DNA of 64,000 nt from Sphingobium sp. JS3065 (GTDB taxonomy: Bacteria > Pseudomonadota > Alphaproteobacteria > Sphingomonadales > Sphingomonadaceae), in the NCBI RefSeq assembly GCF_026427355.1, contig NZ_CP102664.1, positions 1,426,001-1,490,000 on the forward strand, in the 5' to 3' direction. The notes under the pieces are model-generated. The model worked only from the letters and a program-made list of their open reading frames with translations, did not search any database and was not told the DNA's origin. The translations under genes and the position numbers were made by a program. Of the stretch, positions 55,393 to 64,000 are shown one piece after another (the stretch's first letter is position 1; each line of letters begins with the position of its first letter).

Positions 55393-56135
55393 CACTGGGC
55401 CGCAGCGGCAAGGTCGACGGCGCTGCCCGGAAAATCCTCCAGCAACTGCGCCACGCGGCGGCGAGCGCCCTCCATGGTCCGGACGTCCCCGCCCATTTGC
55501 AGGTCCGCGTTCAGCCACAACAAATCGCCGCTGTTCAGGTCCACCAGACCCGCAAAGCCCTTATGCTGGCCGGAGGCGATGCCGACGCCGCCCATCGCCG
55601 CGAAGACCTGAAAAATCTTGCGCCCGGTCGAACCGAACTGGTCCTCGGTGAAGATGAACAGGCCATAGCGCGCGCCGGAATGGGCAGCGAGCGCCGACAC
55701 GCCGGGGCCAAGCGTCCAGTCGAACGCCGCGCCCTCGCGCTTCTTGGTGGGCAGGCGGTTGCCGGGGAAAAACTGGAATTCGATCACCGATTGCGCGACG
55801 ATAGCGAACAGCGACTGATATTCGGCCAGGCTTTCCGCCTGCCGCCCCACGACATCGACCGAACCGACAATCTCATTGCCCAGCCGCTGCTGCGCTTCCG
55901 CCAGCGCCAGGTCCAGATTGTCGCGCGCCTGCTGCGTCCAGTCGGCATTGGGTTCGAACATGCCCGCGGTCGACTGGCTGCCGGCGGTTACCTTCGGCCT
56001 GAACAGCAATATCTTGGTCGAATTGGGATCAAGCGCGAAACCCTGCCGGACAGCGGATTTCTCCTGCGCCATGGCGGCGGGCGACAGGCAGCCCAGCAGC
56101 AGGCAAAAAATAGCATAGCCGAGCGCGTAACGCAT
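55392..56135 (-). CDS. Exported protein of unknown function (first gene of the M48 operon)
   Basis: A 247-residue protein with signal peptide MRYALGYAIFCLLLGCLSPA, cleaved near AMA. A mature region includes STKILLFRPKVTAG and FDWTLGPGVSALAAHSGARYG, followed by FIFTEDQFGSTGRKIFQV and GFAGLVDLNSGDLLWLNADL. The last phrases resemble those of periplasmic nucleotide- or lipoprotein-like beta proteins, but I cannot name a family. GGGGGG precedes the ATG at 56135; an in-frame ATG at 56174 lacks a signal peptide. It is translationally coupled (ATGA) to the M48 peptidase. Confidence 0.75.
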   Translation of the reverse strand: MRYALGYAIFCLLLGCLSPAAMAQEKSAVRQGFALDPNSTKILLFRPKVTAGSQSTAGMFEPNADWTQQARDNLDLALAEAQQRLGNEIVGSVDVVGRQAESLAEYQSLFAIVAQSVIEFQFFPGNRLPTKKREGAAFDWTLGPGVSALAAHSGARYGLFIFTEDQFGSTGRKIFQVFAAMGGVGIASGQHKGFAGLVDLNSGDLLWLNADLQMGGDVRTMEGARRRVAQLLEDFPGSAVDLAAAAQ

Positions 56136-56224
56136 GAATTTCCCCCCTGCACACAGCCGAGTCCCCCGACTCATCGCTGTTGTTCAAAGGCTTAACCACG
56201 CGACCGCTTCACGTACAGGGGGGA

Positions 56225-56250
56225 AGGATGCCTGCCGGAGCAGACATCCT
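56225..56250 (-). terminator. Possible terminator of gatCAB
   Basis: AGGATG and CATCCT plus an inner CTGC/GCAG form an imperfect hairpin 16 bases past the gatB stop. No T-tract follows on the minus strand (TCCCCCC), so termination may be weak or Rho-assisted. Confidence 0.35.
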
Positions 56251-56265
56251 CCATCATGGATTCAA

Positions 56266-57768
56266 TCAGGCCAATGCCTTCTTGACCAGTTCATTGACGA
56301 CCTGCGGATTGGCCTTGCCCTGCATGGCCTTCATCGTCTGGCCGACGAAGAAGCCGAACAGCGCTTCCTTGCCCGCCTTATACTGCTCGACCTTGTCGCC
56401 ATTGTCGGCCAGCACCTTGGCCACCGCCGCTTCGATGGCGCCGGTGTCGCTGGTCTGCTTCAGCCCCTTTTCCTCGACGATCCGCGGCGCGCGCGCGCCG
56501 GTCTCGAGCATGATCTCGAACACCTGCTTGGCGATGGTGCCGCTGATCGTGCCGTCCGCGACCAGAGCCAGCAGCTCCGCGCCCTCCTCAGGCCCCACCG
56601 GGCTGGATTCCAGGCTCTTGCCCAGCCGGTTCAGCGCGCCGTAAAGCTCCGACAGCAACCAGTTGGCCGAAGCCTTGGCGACCTCGCTCTCGCTCTTCTT
56701 CTGGATGCGAGCGCCCTCGGCCAACAACGCCTCGAACCAGCGGGCGGTATCCGCGTCGGCAGTCAGCGTCGCGGCGTTATAGGCGCTCAGGCCCAGTTCC
56801 TGCTCGTAACGGCGACGCTTGGCGTCGGGCAGTTCGGGCAGCGACCGGCGGCATTCCTCCAGAAACGCATCGTCCAGTTCCAGCGGCAACAGGTCCGGAT
56901 CGGGGAAATAGCGATAGTCATGCGCGTCTTCCTTCGACCGCATGGACCGCGTCTCATTCCTGTCCGGATCATAGAGGCGGGTTTCCTGCACGATCTTGCC
57001 GCCTGCCTCCAGCACGTCGACCTGCCGGTTGGCCTCATGCTCGACCACGGCCATGACGAAGCGGACCGAGTTGACGTTCTTCGTCTCCGTGCGCGTGCCG
57101 AATTCCTCGCCCGGCTTGCGCACGGACACGTTGACGTCGGCGCGCATCGAACCCTGGTCCATATTGCCGTCGCACGAACCGACATAGCGCAGGATCGACC
57201 GCAGCTTCGACAGATAGGCCCCGGCCTCGGCAGGCGAACGCATGTCGGGCTTCGACACGATTTCCATCAGCGCCACGCCGGAACGGTTCAGGTCGACATA
57301 GGAGCGCGTCGGATGCTGGTCATGCATCAGCTTGCCCGCATCCTGCTCGACATGGATGCGCTCGATGCCGATGGTCTTGACCTGCGCGTCGGGATTCTTG
57401 TCGTCCAGGCTGATCTCGATCGCGCCCTCGCCCACCAGCGGGTGGTAGAGCTGGCTGATCTGATAGCCCTGCGGCAAATCCGCGTAGAAGTAGTTTTTCC
57501 GGTCGAAACGCGACCATTTGTTGATCTGCGCCTCGATCGCCATGCCGGTGCGCACCGCCTGACGGATGCATTCGCGGTTCGGCACGGGCAGCATGCCGGG
57601 CATGGCCGCGTCGACCAGCGACACCTGCGTATTCGGCTCCGCGCCGAAAGCGGTGGCCGCGCCGGAAAAGAGCTTCGCCTCGCTCGTCACCTGCGCATGG
57701 ACCTCCAGGCCGATCACGACCTCCCACTCGCCGGTTGCGCCCTGAATGCGATAGGTTGATTCAGTCAT
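56266..57768 (-). CDS. gatB: Aspartyl/glutamyl-tRNA amidotransferase subunit B
   Basis: Activates Glu-tRNA-Gln (and Asp-tRNA-Asn) for amidation in the GatCAB complex. It has 500 residues. Landmarks: [55 protein letters not shown]-like [25 protein letters not shown], and [13 protein letters not shown]. The C-terminal YqeY-like helical tail ends [13 protein letters not shown]. The ATG at 57768 is one base from the gatA stop; the in-frame ATG at 57807 would extend into gatA. It is last of gatC-gatA-gatB. Confidence 0.98.
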   Translation of the reverse strand: MTESTYRIQGATGEWEVVIGLEVHAQVTSEAKLFSGAATAFGAEPNTQVSLVDAAMPGMLPVPNRECIRQAVRTGMAIEAQINKWSRFDRKNYFYADLPQGYQISQLYHPLVGEGAIEISLDDKNPDAQVKTIGIERIHVEQDAGKLMHDQHPTRSYVDLNRSGVALMEIVSKPDMRSPAEAGAYLSKLRSILRYVGSCDGNMDQGSMRADVNVSVRKPGEEFGTRTETKNVNSVRFVMAVVEHEANRQVDVLEAGGKIVQETRLYDPDRNETRSMRSKEDAHDYRYFPDPDLLPLELDDAFLEECRRSLPELPDAKRRRYEQELGLSAYNAATLTADADTARWFEALLAEGARIQKKSESEVAKASANWLLSELYGALNRLGKSLESSPVGPEEGAELLALVADGTISGTIAKQVFEIMLETGARAPRIVEEKGLKQTSDTGAIEAAVAKVLADNGDKVEQYKAGKEALFGFFVGQTMKAMQGKANPQVVNELVKKALA

Positions 57769-57769
57769 A

Positions 57770-59254
57770 TCACCACCACTTGTCCGGCCGGGCCGCAAAG
57801 CCCGCACGTTCTTCTATCGCAAGCCCCGCATTCAACACGGTCTGCTCGTCCAGCGCCCTGCCGATGATCTGGAGCCCCAGAGGCAGCCCCTGCGCGTCCA
57901 GCCCACCCGGCACCGCCATGGCAGGCAGCCCCGCCAACGAAGCCGGAACCGTGAAGACATCGTTCAGATACATGGCCAGCGGATCGGCCTGCTTCTCCCC
58001 CAACGCGAAGGAGGCACTTGGCGCAGTCGGCGTCAGCAGCAGGTCGCACTTCTCGAAAGCCTGCTCGAAATCCCGCGCAATCAACGCCCGGACCTTCTGC
58101 GCCTGCGTATAATAGGCATCGTAGAAACCCGCCGACAGCACATAGGTGCCGATCATGATGCGACGCTTGACCTCCGGCCCGAAACCGGCGGCGCGGGTCG
58201 CGGCATACATGTCCTGCAACCCCGCCCCTTCGGGCAGATCGCGCTGGCCGTAACGCACGCCGTCATAGCGGGCGAGGTTCGACGAAGCCTCCGCCGGGGC
58301 GATGATATAATAGGTCGGCAACGCATATTTGGTGTGCGGCAGCGACACGTCCACCACCTCGGCGCCCGCATCCTTCAACCACGCGATGCCGCGATCCCAC
58401 AAGGCCGCGATCTCGGCATTCAGCCCATCAGGCCGATATTCCCTGGGAATGCCGACCTTCTTGCCCTTGAGATCGCTCGACAAACCGGCTTCCCACTGCG
58501 GCACCGCCAGATCGAGCGAAGTCGAATCCTTGGGATCGAATCCCGCCATCGTTTCCAGCAGGATCGCATTGTCGCGCACCGTCCGCGCCATCGGCCCGGC
58601 CTGGTCGAGCGAGCTTGCGAACGCCACGATCCCCCAGCGCGAACAGCGCCCATAGGTCGGCTTGATCCCGGAAATGCCGGTGAAGGCCGCGGGCTGGCGG
58701 ATCGATCCGCCCGTATCCGTACCGGTCGCCGCCGGGCACAGCCGCGCCGCGATGGCCGAAGAGGAACCGCCCGACGAACCGCCGGGAGCCAAAGCGGCAT
58801 TATCCCCACCACCACGCCGCCACGGCGAAATCACATTGCCGAAATAGCTCGTCTCATTGGACGACCCCATGGCGAACTGGTCAAGGTTGAGCTTGCCCAA
58901 CATCCCTGCCCCGGCCGCCCACAACTTGCCCGAAACGGTGGACTCATAGGTCGGCGTGAACCCCTCCAGCATGTGGCTTGCGGCGGTCGTCTGCACGCCT
59001 TCGGTGCAGAACAGATCCTTCATGCCGATGGGCACGCCCGAAAGCGGCTTCAGCGGCTCCCCCGCGGCCTTCGCCCTGTCGGCGGCATCGGCCGCCTCCA
59101 GCGCCTTTTCCGGCGTCTCCACGATGAAGGCGTTCAGCGCCTTGGCCGCAGCGACATTCGCATTGAACGCCTCCGCCACCTCACGCGCCGAAAAATCGCC
59201 AGCACGAAAGCCGTCGCGAATTTCCGCGACCGTCAGATCAGTAAGCTCGGTCAT
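57770..59254 (-). CDS. gatA: Aspartyl/glutamyl-tRNA amidotransferase subunit A
   Basis: The amidase that releases ammonia from glutamine for GatB. It has 494 residues. The amidase-signature triad is K79 ([10 protein letters not shown]), the cis-Ser near 160 in [10 protein letters not shown], and S184 in [14 protein letters not shown]. CGIxGxKPTYG-like [14 protein letters not shown] follows. It starts overlapping the gatC stop by one base (TAATG), so translation is coupled. GatCAB is expected here because alphaproteobacteria usually lack GlnRS and often AsnRS. Confidence 0.98.
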   Translation of the reverse strand: MTELTDLTVAEIRDGFRAGDFSAREVAEAFNANVAAAKALNAFIVETPEKALEAADAADRAKAAGEPLKPLSGVPIGMKDLFCTEGVQTTAASHMLEGFTPTYESTVSGKLWAAGAGMLGKLNLDQFAMGSSNETSYFGNVISPWRRGGGDNAALAPGGSSGGSSSAIAARLCPAATGTDTGGSIRQPAAFTGISGIKPTYGRCSRWGIVAFASSLDQAGPMARTVRDNAILLETMAGFDPKDSTSLDLAVPQWEAGLSSDLKGKKVGIPREYRPDGLNAEIAALWDRGIAWLKDAGAEVVDVSLPHTKYALPTYYIIAPAEASSNLARYDGVRYGQRDLPEGAGLQDMYAATRAAGFGPEVKRRIMIGTYVLSAGFYDAYYTQAQKVRALIARDFEQAFEKCDLLLTPTAPSASFALGEKQADPLAMYLNDVFTVPASLAGLPAMAVPGGLDAQGLPLGLQIIGRALDEQTVLNAGLAIEERAGFAARPDKWW

Positions 59255-59541
59255 TATTCGATCACCTTCGGCACCGCGAAGAAGCCATGCTCGGCCTGCG
59301 GCGCATTGGCCAGCACCTTGTCGCGGACATTGCCGTCGGTGACGGCGTCCTCGCGCAGGCGCTGGTGATTGGGGATGACGGCGGTCATCGGCTCGACGCC
59401 GGTCACGTCCACCTCCCCCAGTTGCTCCACCCAGCCAAGGATGTTGTTGAGTTCGGGCACCATCGCCTCCGCTTCGGCGTCCGTCACCGAAATGCGCGAA
59501 AGGCTGGCGATCTTTTTCACGGTCTGAAGGTCTATCGACAT
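59254..59541 (-). CDS. gatC: Aspartyl/glutamyl-tRNA amidotransferase subunit C
   Basis: A 95-residue stabilising subunit of Gat[22 protein letters not shown] is the family start, with [22 protein letters not shown] and the C-terminal [21 protein letters not shown] chose the ATG at 59541; the frame is open to 59604, but that extension is absent from the family. It heads the operon and is divergent from the DUF3089 hydrolase gene. The shared upstream region is only about 115 bases. Confidence 0.96.
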   Translation of the reverse strand: MSIDLQTVKKIASLSRISVTDAEAEAMVPELNNILGWVEQLGEVDVTGVEPMTAVIPNHQRLREDAVTDGNVRDKVLANAPQAEHGFFAVPKVIE

Positions 59542-59655
59542 GGCCCCGCCGCTACCACCCGGCCACGCCCGCTTCAAGTCCCGATCCTCCCAGACCTTGC
59601 GCACGCCCGTCGCTTACGCCAGACAGAAACAGTCCCTCATTGTGGAGAGCATCTC

Positions 59656-60804
59656 TTGGCCCGCAAGTTCCTCTATGTCGTAGCCGGCCTGATCGTGCTG
59701 GTGATCGCGGCATTGCTGGCCTATCGCATCTGGGGGATGCAGATGATCCGCGCCGTGATGGTCCCGCGGGAAGCCTTCGCCCAAATTCCGCCCCTGCCCG
59801 CCAACGCCTATGCCGATGCGAAGATGTGGATTGCCCGTCCCGACATCGTCAGGGACAATCCCGCCCTCTGGACCCCCGAAGGCGTGAAGGACGGCCCCAC
59901 CCCGGAAAAAGCTACCCCGGAAAAGGCTGCCCCGGAAAAGGCGGCGGTTTTCTTCATCCATCCGACATCCTACATCACCACGCTGGGCAACGCGCATTGG
60001 AACATGCGCCTGGACGACCGGGAGGCGCTCGCCACCGCCCGGCGCTTCGTGAAGAACCAGGCCAGCGCCTTCAACGCGGTCGGCCCCATTTGGGCGCCCC
60101 GCTATCGCCAGGCCAATTACGGGGCCTTCCTGACCGACAAGCCCGCCGCCGAACAGTCGCTCGCCGCCGCCTATCGCGACGTCACGCAGGCCTTCGCCGC
60201 CTTCCTGAAAGCCAATCCGGACGGGCCGCTCATCCTTGCCGCGCACAGCCAGGGGTCGCTCCATCTGCTCAGGCTGCTGCGCGAACAGGTTTCCGGCAAA
60301 CCCGTCGCCGGACGCATAGCGGCGGTCTACGCCGTGGGCTGGCCGATCTCGGTAGAGGCGGACCTCCCTGCCCTCGGCCTTCCCGCCTGTGCGCGGCGGG
60401 ACCAGGCGAACTGCATCATAAGCTGGCAAAGCTATGCCGAACCGGCTGATCCCTCCGCCGTGATCGAAAGTTTCGAACGCAAGCCCAGCTTCACCGGCAA
60501 GCCGCACAAGGGCACGCATATGCTCTGCACCAATCCGATCACCGGCGCGTTCAACGGCGCGGCCCCGGCCATCGCCAATCGCGGCACGCTGGACGCCCGC
60601 GATGCCGACAAGCCGACCCGGCTCGTCCCCGGCATCGTCCCCGCCCGCTGCGACACCAGCGGCGTGCTGATGATCGGGGATCCGGTGGACATGGGGCCGT
60701 TCACGCTTCCGGGCAATAATTATCACGTCTATGACTATGCCCTGTTCTGGGCCGATGTGCGCGAAGACGCGAAGCAGCGGCTCGCCGCCTTTCTGAAGAA
60801 ATAA
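59656..60804 (+). CDS. Membrane-anchored DUF3089 family alpha/beta hydrolase
   Basis: A 382-residue protein with an N-terminal membrane anchor ([21 protein letters not shown]). The DUF3089 core includes [35 protein letters not shown], the nucleophile elbow [10 protein letters not shown], and the acid and histidine regions toward MIGDPVDMG and [12 protein letters not shown]. The likely start is TTG at 59656, preceded by GGAGAG at 8 bases. A triple [10 protein letters not shown] micro-repeat lies at about residues 86-100. The substrate is unknown. It ends two bases before ruvX. Confidence 0.85.
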   Translation: MARKFLYVVAGLIVLVIAALLAYRIWGMQMIRAVMVPREAFAQIPPLPANAYADAKMWIARPDIVRDNPALWTPEGVKDGPTPEKATPEKAAPEKAAVFFIHPTSYITTLGNAHWNMRLDDREALATARRFVKNQASAFNAVGPIWAPRYRQANYGAFLTDKPAAEQSLAAAYRDVTQAFAAFLKANPDGPLILAAHSQGSLHLLRLLREQVSGKPVAGRIAAVYAVGWPISVEADLPALGLPACARRDQANCIISWQSYAEPADPSAVIESFERKPSFTGKPHKGTHMLCTNPITGAFNGAAPAIANRGTLDARDADKPTRLVPGIVPARCDTSGVLMIGDPVDMGPFTLPGNNYHVYDYALFWADVREDAKQRLAAFLKK

Positions 60805-60806
60805 GC

Positions 60807-61277
60807 ATGTTCATCCTCACCGCCGACCGCGCGGAATTCCGCGAAGCATTGCCCCATGGCGGCCGCCTGATCGGGCTGGACGTCGGCACCAAGACCATCG
60901 GCCTCGCGCTGTGCGACGCGGGCTGGTCCATCGCCAGCCCCGCCCATACCGTATCGCGTGGCAAGTTCAGCAAGGACAAGATCGCGCTGGCCGCCTTCAT
61001 GGAACAGCAGCAGGTAAAGGGCGTGGTCATTGGCCTGCCATTGAACCTGGACGGCAGCGAAAGCCCGCGCAGCCAGGCCAGCCGCGCCTTCGGCCGCAAT
61101 ATCGCGGACTTGGGCCTGCCCATCCTGCTCTGGGACGAACGCTGGTCGACGCAGGCGGTGACGCGCACCCTGCTGGAAGCCGACGCCAGCCGCGCACGGC
61201 GGGAGGAACTGGTCGACAAACTCGCCGCCAGCTACATATTGCAAGGCGCGATAGACGGCCTGATGGCAGGCTTTTAG
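60807..61277 (+). CDS. ruvX: Putative pre-16S rRNA nuclease / Holliday junction resolvase-like protein
   Basis: A YqgF/RuvX family protein of 156 residues with an RNase H fold. Motifs: [18 protein letters not shown] (first catalytic Asp), [40 protein letters not shown] (catalytic Glu), and the C-terminal [15 protein letters not shown] (final Asp). In E. coli YqgF is implicated in 16S rRNA 5'-end maturation. It starts two bases after the hydrolase stop, so they share a transcript. Confidence 0.95.
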   Translation: MFILTADRAEFREALPHGGRLIGLDVGTKTIGLALCDAGWSIASPAHTVSRGKFSKDKIALAAFMEQQQVKGVVIGLPLNLDGSESPRSQASRAFGRNIADLGLPILLWDERWSTQAVTRTLLEADASRARREELVDKLAASYILQGAIDGLMAGF

Positions 61278-61327
61278 AATTCGTGCTCCTGCGAAGGCAG
61301 GATCCCAGTTCAGACGCTGAACCCAGC

Positions 61328-61460
61328 CAAGGCGGACTCGCCGAACTGAGTGATTTGGGTGGAGAGCGGACGTTCAGTTTTCCGTTCGGGCTGAGGGCGA
61401 ACGGATATCTAATGTCCTGGATTGCCCATTTCCCGACATCCCGAATTTGTCACGCGGCCT
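61328..61460 (+). repeat. Composite extragenic repeat, copy D (short core)
   Basis: It carries the left arm TTGGGTGGAGAGCGGACGTT and the right arm CGGATATCTAATGTCC, then GCCCATTTCCCGACATCCCG. The core is reduced to CCGTTCGGGCTGAGGGCGAACGG. Relative to copy A it lacks about 18 bases of the central palindrome; the surrounding bases are identical. Confidence 0.8.
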
Positions 61461-61463
61461 AGA

Positions 61464-61562
61464 GCGATTTCCAGTCAGATGGCATCATCTGACGTTTAAG
61501 AAATCGCGGTAAAACAAAGGAATAGAGCGGTCGATCTGGTTCAATCAGATCGAAAACCGCCC
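61464..61562. repeat. Tandem nested hairpins in the ruvX-serB gap
   Basis: First unit: GCGATTT (61464-61470) pairs with AAATCGC (61501-61507), enclosing GTCAGATG (61474-61481) and CATCTGAC (61486-61493). Second unit: GCGGT and ACCGC ends enclose CGATCTG (61532-61538) and CAGATCG (61546-61552). This double cruciform resembles repeats common in sphingomonad intergenic regions. Confidence 0.65.
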
Positions 61563-61599
61563 TAGGCCCCCGCCTTCGCAGGAGCACCCCGCACCAGGA

Positions 61600-62478
61600 T
61601 CAACCGGCAACCCACTCCGCCGAAGCAATCCCCTGCGCATAAAGCAGCACCGTCAGGTCGCCATGCACGATCTCGGCGGCGGCCGCCTCGCGGGTCTTGG
61701 GCTTGGCATGATAGGCGACACCCAGCCCAGCCCCCTGGATCATCGGAATGTCGTTGGCCCCGTCGCCCACGGCCAGGGTCAATGCCCGGTCGATCCCGCC
61801 CTCGATCGCCGCCTCCAGTTCCGCCCGCTTGCGCGCCGCGTCGACGATCGGCGTCGTCACCGTACCCAGCAAGGCCCCGTCGGCAATCTCCAGCACATTG
61901 GCGACCGCCGCGTCGAAGCCGATCTCCTCCGCCACCGGCCCGGTGAAACGGGTGAAACCGCCCGACACCAGCAGCGTCGTCGCCCCCCGCGCCTTCATCG
62001 TCCGGACCAGCGCCCTGGCGCCGCCCATGATGACGACCCGTTCCTCGCGGCATTGGTCGATGGCCGTATCCGCCAGCCCTTTCAGCAGAGCCACCCGTTC
62101 ATGCAGCGCGCCCGCGAAATCCAGTTCGCCCCGCATCGCCCGCTCCGTGATCTCGGCGATCTGCGGCTTGATCCCGGCATAATCGGCCAGTTCGTCGATG
62201 CATTCCACCGTGATCATGGTGGAATCCATGTCCGCGATCAGCAGCTTCTTCTCGCGCCCTTGCGCAAGCTGGACGATCACATCGACCTTCTCGCCAATCC
62301 CGGTCAGCGCGGCCCGCGCCGCAACGGGATCCAGCCCGAAGAAAATATCGGCCGCCTTGTCCTGATCCAGCCAGTGGCTGTCCACCGGCGCGCAGCCCGC
62401 CACGGCCAGCCGCCCGGCGGCTTCGGCAATATCTTCCTGACTCAAGGCGCCATTTGCCACTAAGGTCGCAACGAACAT
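61600..62478 (-). CDS. serB: Phosphoserine phosphatase
   Basis: The last step of serine synthesis, dephosphorylating O-phosphoserine. It has 292 residues: an N-terminal ACT-like part, then a HAD domain with [20 protein letters not shown] (nucleophile DMDST), [20 protein letters not shown] (motif II) and [26 protein letters not shown] (motifs III/IV). The ATG at 62478 has AGGAG 6 bases upstream and a family-like N-terminus; the longer frame to 62604 lies over miaA. Its start codon shares two bases with that of miaA on the opposite strand. Confidence 0.96.
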   Translation of the reverse strand: MFVATLVANGALSQEDIAEAAGRLAVAGCAPVDSHWLDQDKAADIFFGLDPVAARAALTGIGEKVDVIVQLAQGREKKLLIADMDSTMITVECIDELADYAGIKPQIAEITERAMRGELDFAGALHERVALLKGLADTAIDQCREERVVIMGGARALVRTMKARGATTLLVSGGFTRFTGPVAEEIGFDAAVANVLEIADGALLGTVTTPIVDAARKRAELEAAIEGGIDRALTLAVGDGANDIPMIQGAGLGVAYHAKPKTREAAAAEIVHGDLTVLLYAQGIASAEWVAG

Positions 62479-63421
62479 GGATACTCCTGCCACACCGAAG
62501 GGCGAATCCCGCCCCCGCGTCGCGCTTATTGCCGGGCCTACCGCCAGCGGCAAGAGCGCGCTTGCCGTCGCCCTCGCCCGCGCGGCGAACGGCATCGTCA
62601 TCAACGCCGACGCCAGCCAGGTCTATGCCGACCTCCAGATCCTCTCCGCCCGCCCGACCGAAGCTGAAATGGAAGGCGTCCCCCACCGCCTCTTCGGCCA
62701 TATCGACGGCGCGCAAGCCTGCACCGCCGCCCGCTGGGCCGCCGAAGCCAAAGCCGAAATCGACAAGGCGCATGAGGCAGGCCGCCTCCCCATCCTGGTC
62801 GGCGGCACGGGCCTCTACCTGCGCACCCTGCTGGACGGCATCGCCCCCATCCCCGACATACACCCCGCCATCCGCGCCGCGATCCGCGCCATGCCGGTGG
62901 CGGAGGCCCATGCCGCGCTGACCAGGGAAGACCCCGAAGCCGCCGCCCGCCTAGCCCCCGCCGACACCACCCGCGTCGCCCGCGCCCTGGAGGTGGTCCG
63001 CTCCACCGGCAAGCCCCTCGCCCAATGGCAGCAGCACAGGACCGGCGGCATAGCCGACCGCATCACCCTCTCGCCCCTGATCCTGCTCCCCCCCCGCGAC
63101 TGGCTGACAGCCCGCTGCGACCTGCGTTTCGAACAGATGGTGGAGAGCGGCGCCGTGGCGGAAGTCGAAGCCCTGCTGGCCCGCAACCTCTCCCCCGACC
63201 TCCCCGTCATGCGCGCCATCGGCGTCCCCGCAATCGCCGCCTGGCTGGCGGGAGAAATCGACCGCGACACGATGCTGGACCGCGGCCGCATCGCTACCCG
63301 CCAATATGCCAAACGCCAATATACCTGGTTCTCGCGCCAGCCCCCCGCGGAATGGCCCCGCGAGAATAGACAGATTGATGCGGATATCGCGTATGAATTG
63401 GCAATAAAATTACAACAATAA
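62477..63421 (+). CDS. miaA: tRNA dimethylallyltransferase
   Basis: Adds a dimethylallyl group to A37 of tRNAs that read UNN codons. It has 314 residues. The P-loop [15 protein letters not shown] is at residues 21-35; [40 protein letters not shown] and [15 protein letters not shown] follow. It is divergent from serB, and the start codons overlap within CATG, so its ribosome site and promoter must lie in the serB gene. AAGG is 13 bases upstream, which is weak. Confidence 0.97.
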   Translation: MDTPATPKGESRPRVALIAGPTASGKSALAVALARAANGIVINADASQVYADLQILSARPTEAEMEGVPHRLFGHIDGAQACTAARWAAEAKAEIDKAHEAGRLPILVGGTGLYLRTLLDGIAPIPDIHPAIRAAIRAMPVAEAHAALTREDPEAAARLAPADTTRVARALEVVRSTGKPLAQWQQHRTGGIADRITLSPLILLPPRDWLTARCDLRFEQMVESGAVAEVEALLARNLSPDLPVMRAIGVPAIAAWLAGEIDRDTMLDRGRIATRQYAKRQYTWFSRQPPAEWPRENRQIDADIAYELAIKLQQ

Positions 63422-63424
63422 CTA

Positions 63425-63453
63425 TTGACTTGCCATTTTATGTCAAATAAACG
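63425..63453 (+). promoter_or_regulatory. Possible promoter of ilvB
   Basis: TTGACT (63425-63430), a 17-base spacer and TAAACG (63448-63453) lie 69 bases ahead of the GTG. The -10 box is poor. I looked for a branched-chain leader peptide in the 100-base leader and saw none rich in Leu, Ile or Val codons. Confidence 0.35.
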
Positions 63454-63521
63454 CTGCCGCCTTGCCATTGCCCCGCTTCTGGAGCAGAGGGCGCAGCAAT
63501 TATCCAACGGAAGGATCTATC

Positions 63522-64000
63522 GTGGCCGAAAAGAGCGGCGCGGACATATTGGTCGAGTGCCTGATCGACCTGGGGGTCGAAGTCGTGTTCGGTTATCCGG
63601 GCGGCGCGGTGCTGCCCATTTATGACGCACTCTTCAACCATCCGAAGATTCGTCACGTCCTGGTTCGCCACGAACAGGGCGCAACCCATATGGCGGAAGG
63701 TTATGCCCGCTCCACCGGCAAGCCCGGCGTCGTGCTCGTCACGTCCGGCCCCGGCGCGACCAACGCCGTCACCGGCATCACCGACGCGCTGATGGATTCG
63801 ATCCCGATGGTCGTCATCACCGGCCAGGTTCCGACCCAGCTCATCGGCACGGACGCTTTCCAGGAAGCGGACACGGTCGGCATCACGCGCCACTGCACCA
63901 AGCATAATTATCTGGTGAAGTCACCCAACAAGCTGGCCAGCGTCGTGCATGAGGCGTTTCACATCGCCACCACCGGCCGCCCCGGCCCGGTCGTCATCGA
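63522..64000 (+). CDS. ilvB: Acetolactate synthase large subunit, 3' end cut by the window edge
   Basis: A ThDP enzyme that makes acetolactate or acetohydroxybutyrate, the first step of Val, Leu and Ile synthesis. 159 residues of a roughly 580-residue protein are present. The N-terminal ThDP Pyr domain shows [52 protein letters not shown] (with the catalytic Glu in HEQ) and [13 protein letters not shown]. The start is GTG at 63522, preceded by GGAAGGA at 6 bases. It follows miaA by 100 bases in the same direction. ilvN should follow outside the window. Confidence 0.95.
   Translation, partial: MAEKSGADILVECLIDLGVEVVFGYPGGAVLPIYDALFNHPKIRHVLVRHEQGATHMAEGYARSTGKPGVVLVTSGPGATNAVTGITDALMDSIPMVVITGQVPTQLIGTDAFQEADTVGITRHCTKHNYLVKSPNKLASVVHEAFHIATTGRPGPVVI

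Larger units (their letters stand above)
61283..61587. repeat. 305-bp nested repeat block bounded by 16-bp inverted repeats
   Basis: GTGCTCCTGCGAAGGC (61283-61298) and its exact reverse complement (61572-61587) bound a block that contains composite repeat copy D and the hairpin pair at 61464-61562. The whole gap between ruvX and serB is this block. No coding sequence is visible. Confidence 0.75.

Noticed and set aside
63422..63521. Attenuator leader peptide before ilvB
   Set aside because: The short frame starting at 63440 is not rich in Leu, Ile or Val and reads on over the ilvB start; no terminator hairpin follows.

Overview
The window is high-GC, tightly packed chromosomal DNA from an alphaproteobacterium. 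The best fit is a sphingomonad (Sphingobium, Novosphingobium or Sphingomonas). This rests on the SRP RNA lying next to dnaX and ybaB, many exported proteins and a TonB receptor, a FecI/FecR pair, glutaminase, the TrmJ and NrdR context, and the characteristic palindromic extragenic repeats. It is mostly core genome. I see no prophage, insertion sequence, plasmid replication gene or CRISPR array. Genus is inferred by eye, not from a search.

Layout. 1-9.3 kb: partial glutaminase, alaS, malate synthase G (glcB) divergent from a LysR regulator, and malic enzyme maeB, which suggests a malate/glyoxylate node. 9.3-12.2 kb: L,D-transpeptidase, MFS exporter, a lipoprotein and hisI. 12.3-17.7 kb: tRNA-His, hupB, lon, ybaB-dnaX and the SRP RNA. 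17.8-21.3 kb: a compact minus-strand operon of two cysteine desulfurases, a 2Fe-2S ferredoxin and a class A beta-lactamase carrying the cysteine pair typical of class A carbapenemases. 21.4-25.9 kb: hydrolase, HPP-CBS membrane protein, rpiB, glyA, nrdR. 25.9-27.1 kb: a GIY-YIG nuclease frame between perfect 27-bp inverted repeats that reads in frame into trmJ. 27-34 kb: chorismate mutase, rpsD, an M28 peptidase, the two-step agmatine-to-putrescine pair aguA/aguB, a type 5 uracil-DNA glycosylase, folK and tRNA-Lys. 34-45.5 kb: a decayed patch with an acyl-CoA dehydrogenase remnant, then the full glycogen operon glgP-glgB-glgC-glgA-glgX and a serine hydrolase. 46-53.2 kb: ECF sigma factor, FecR-type anti-sigma, STN-domain TonB receptor and a 1069-residue autotransporter, apparently one cell-surface signalling unit. 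53.6-56.1 kb: three exported proteins, one an M48 peptidase with TPRs. 56.3-64 kb: gatCAB, a DUF3089 hydrolase, ruvX, serB and miaA with nested start codons, and the 5' part of ilvB.

The most unusual signals are in the repeats. One composite extragenic element occurs four times with matching outer arms but different hairpin cores. Its core palindrome also flanks the GIY-YIG frame as perfect inverted repeats, which makes a nuclease-linked repeat system worth testing. The other leads are the beta-lactamase coupled to Fe-S genes, the sigma/FecR/receptor/autotransporter unit, and the three-gene exported peptidase operon. All assignments were made by reading motifs; no database search was possible.
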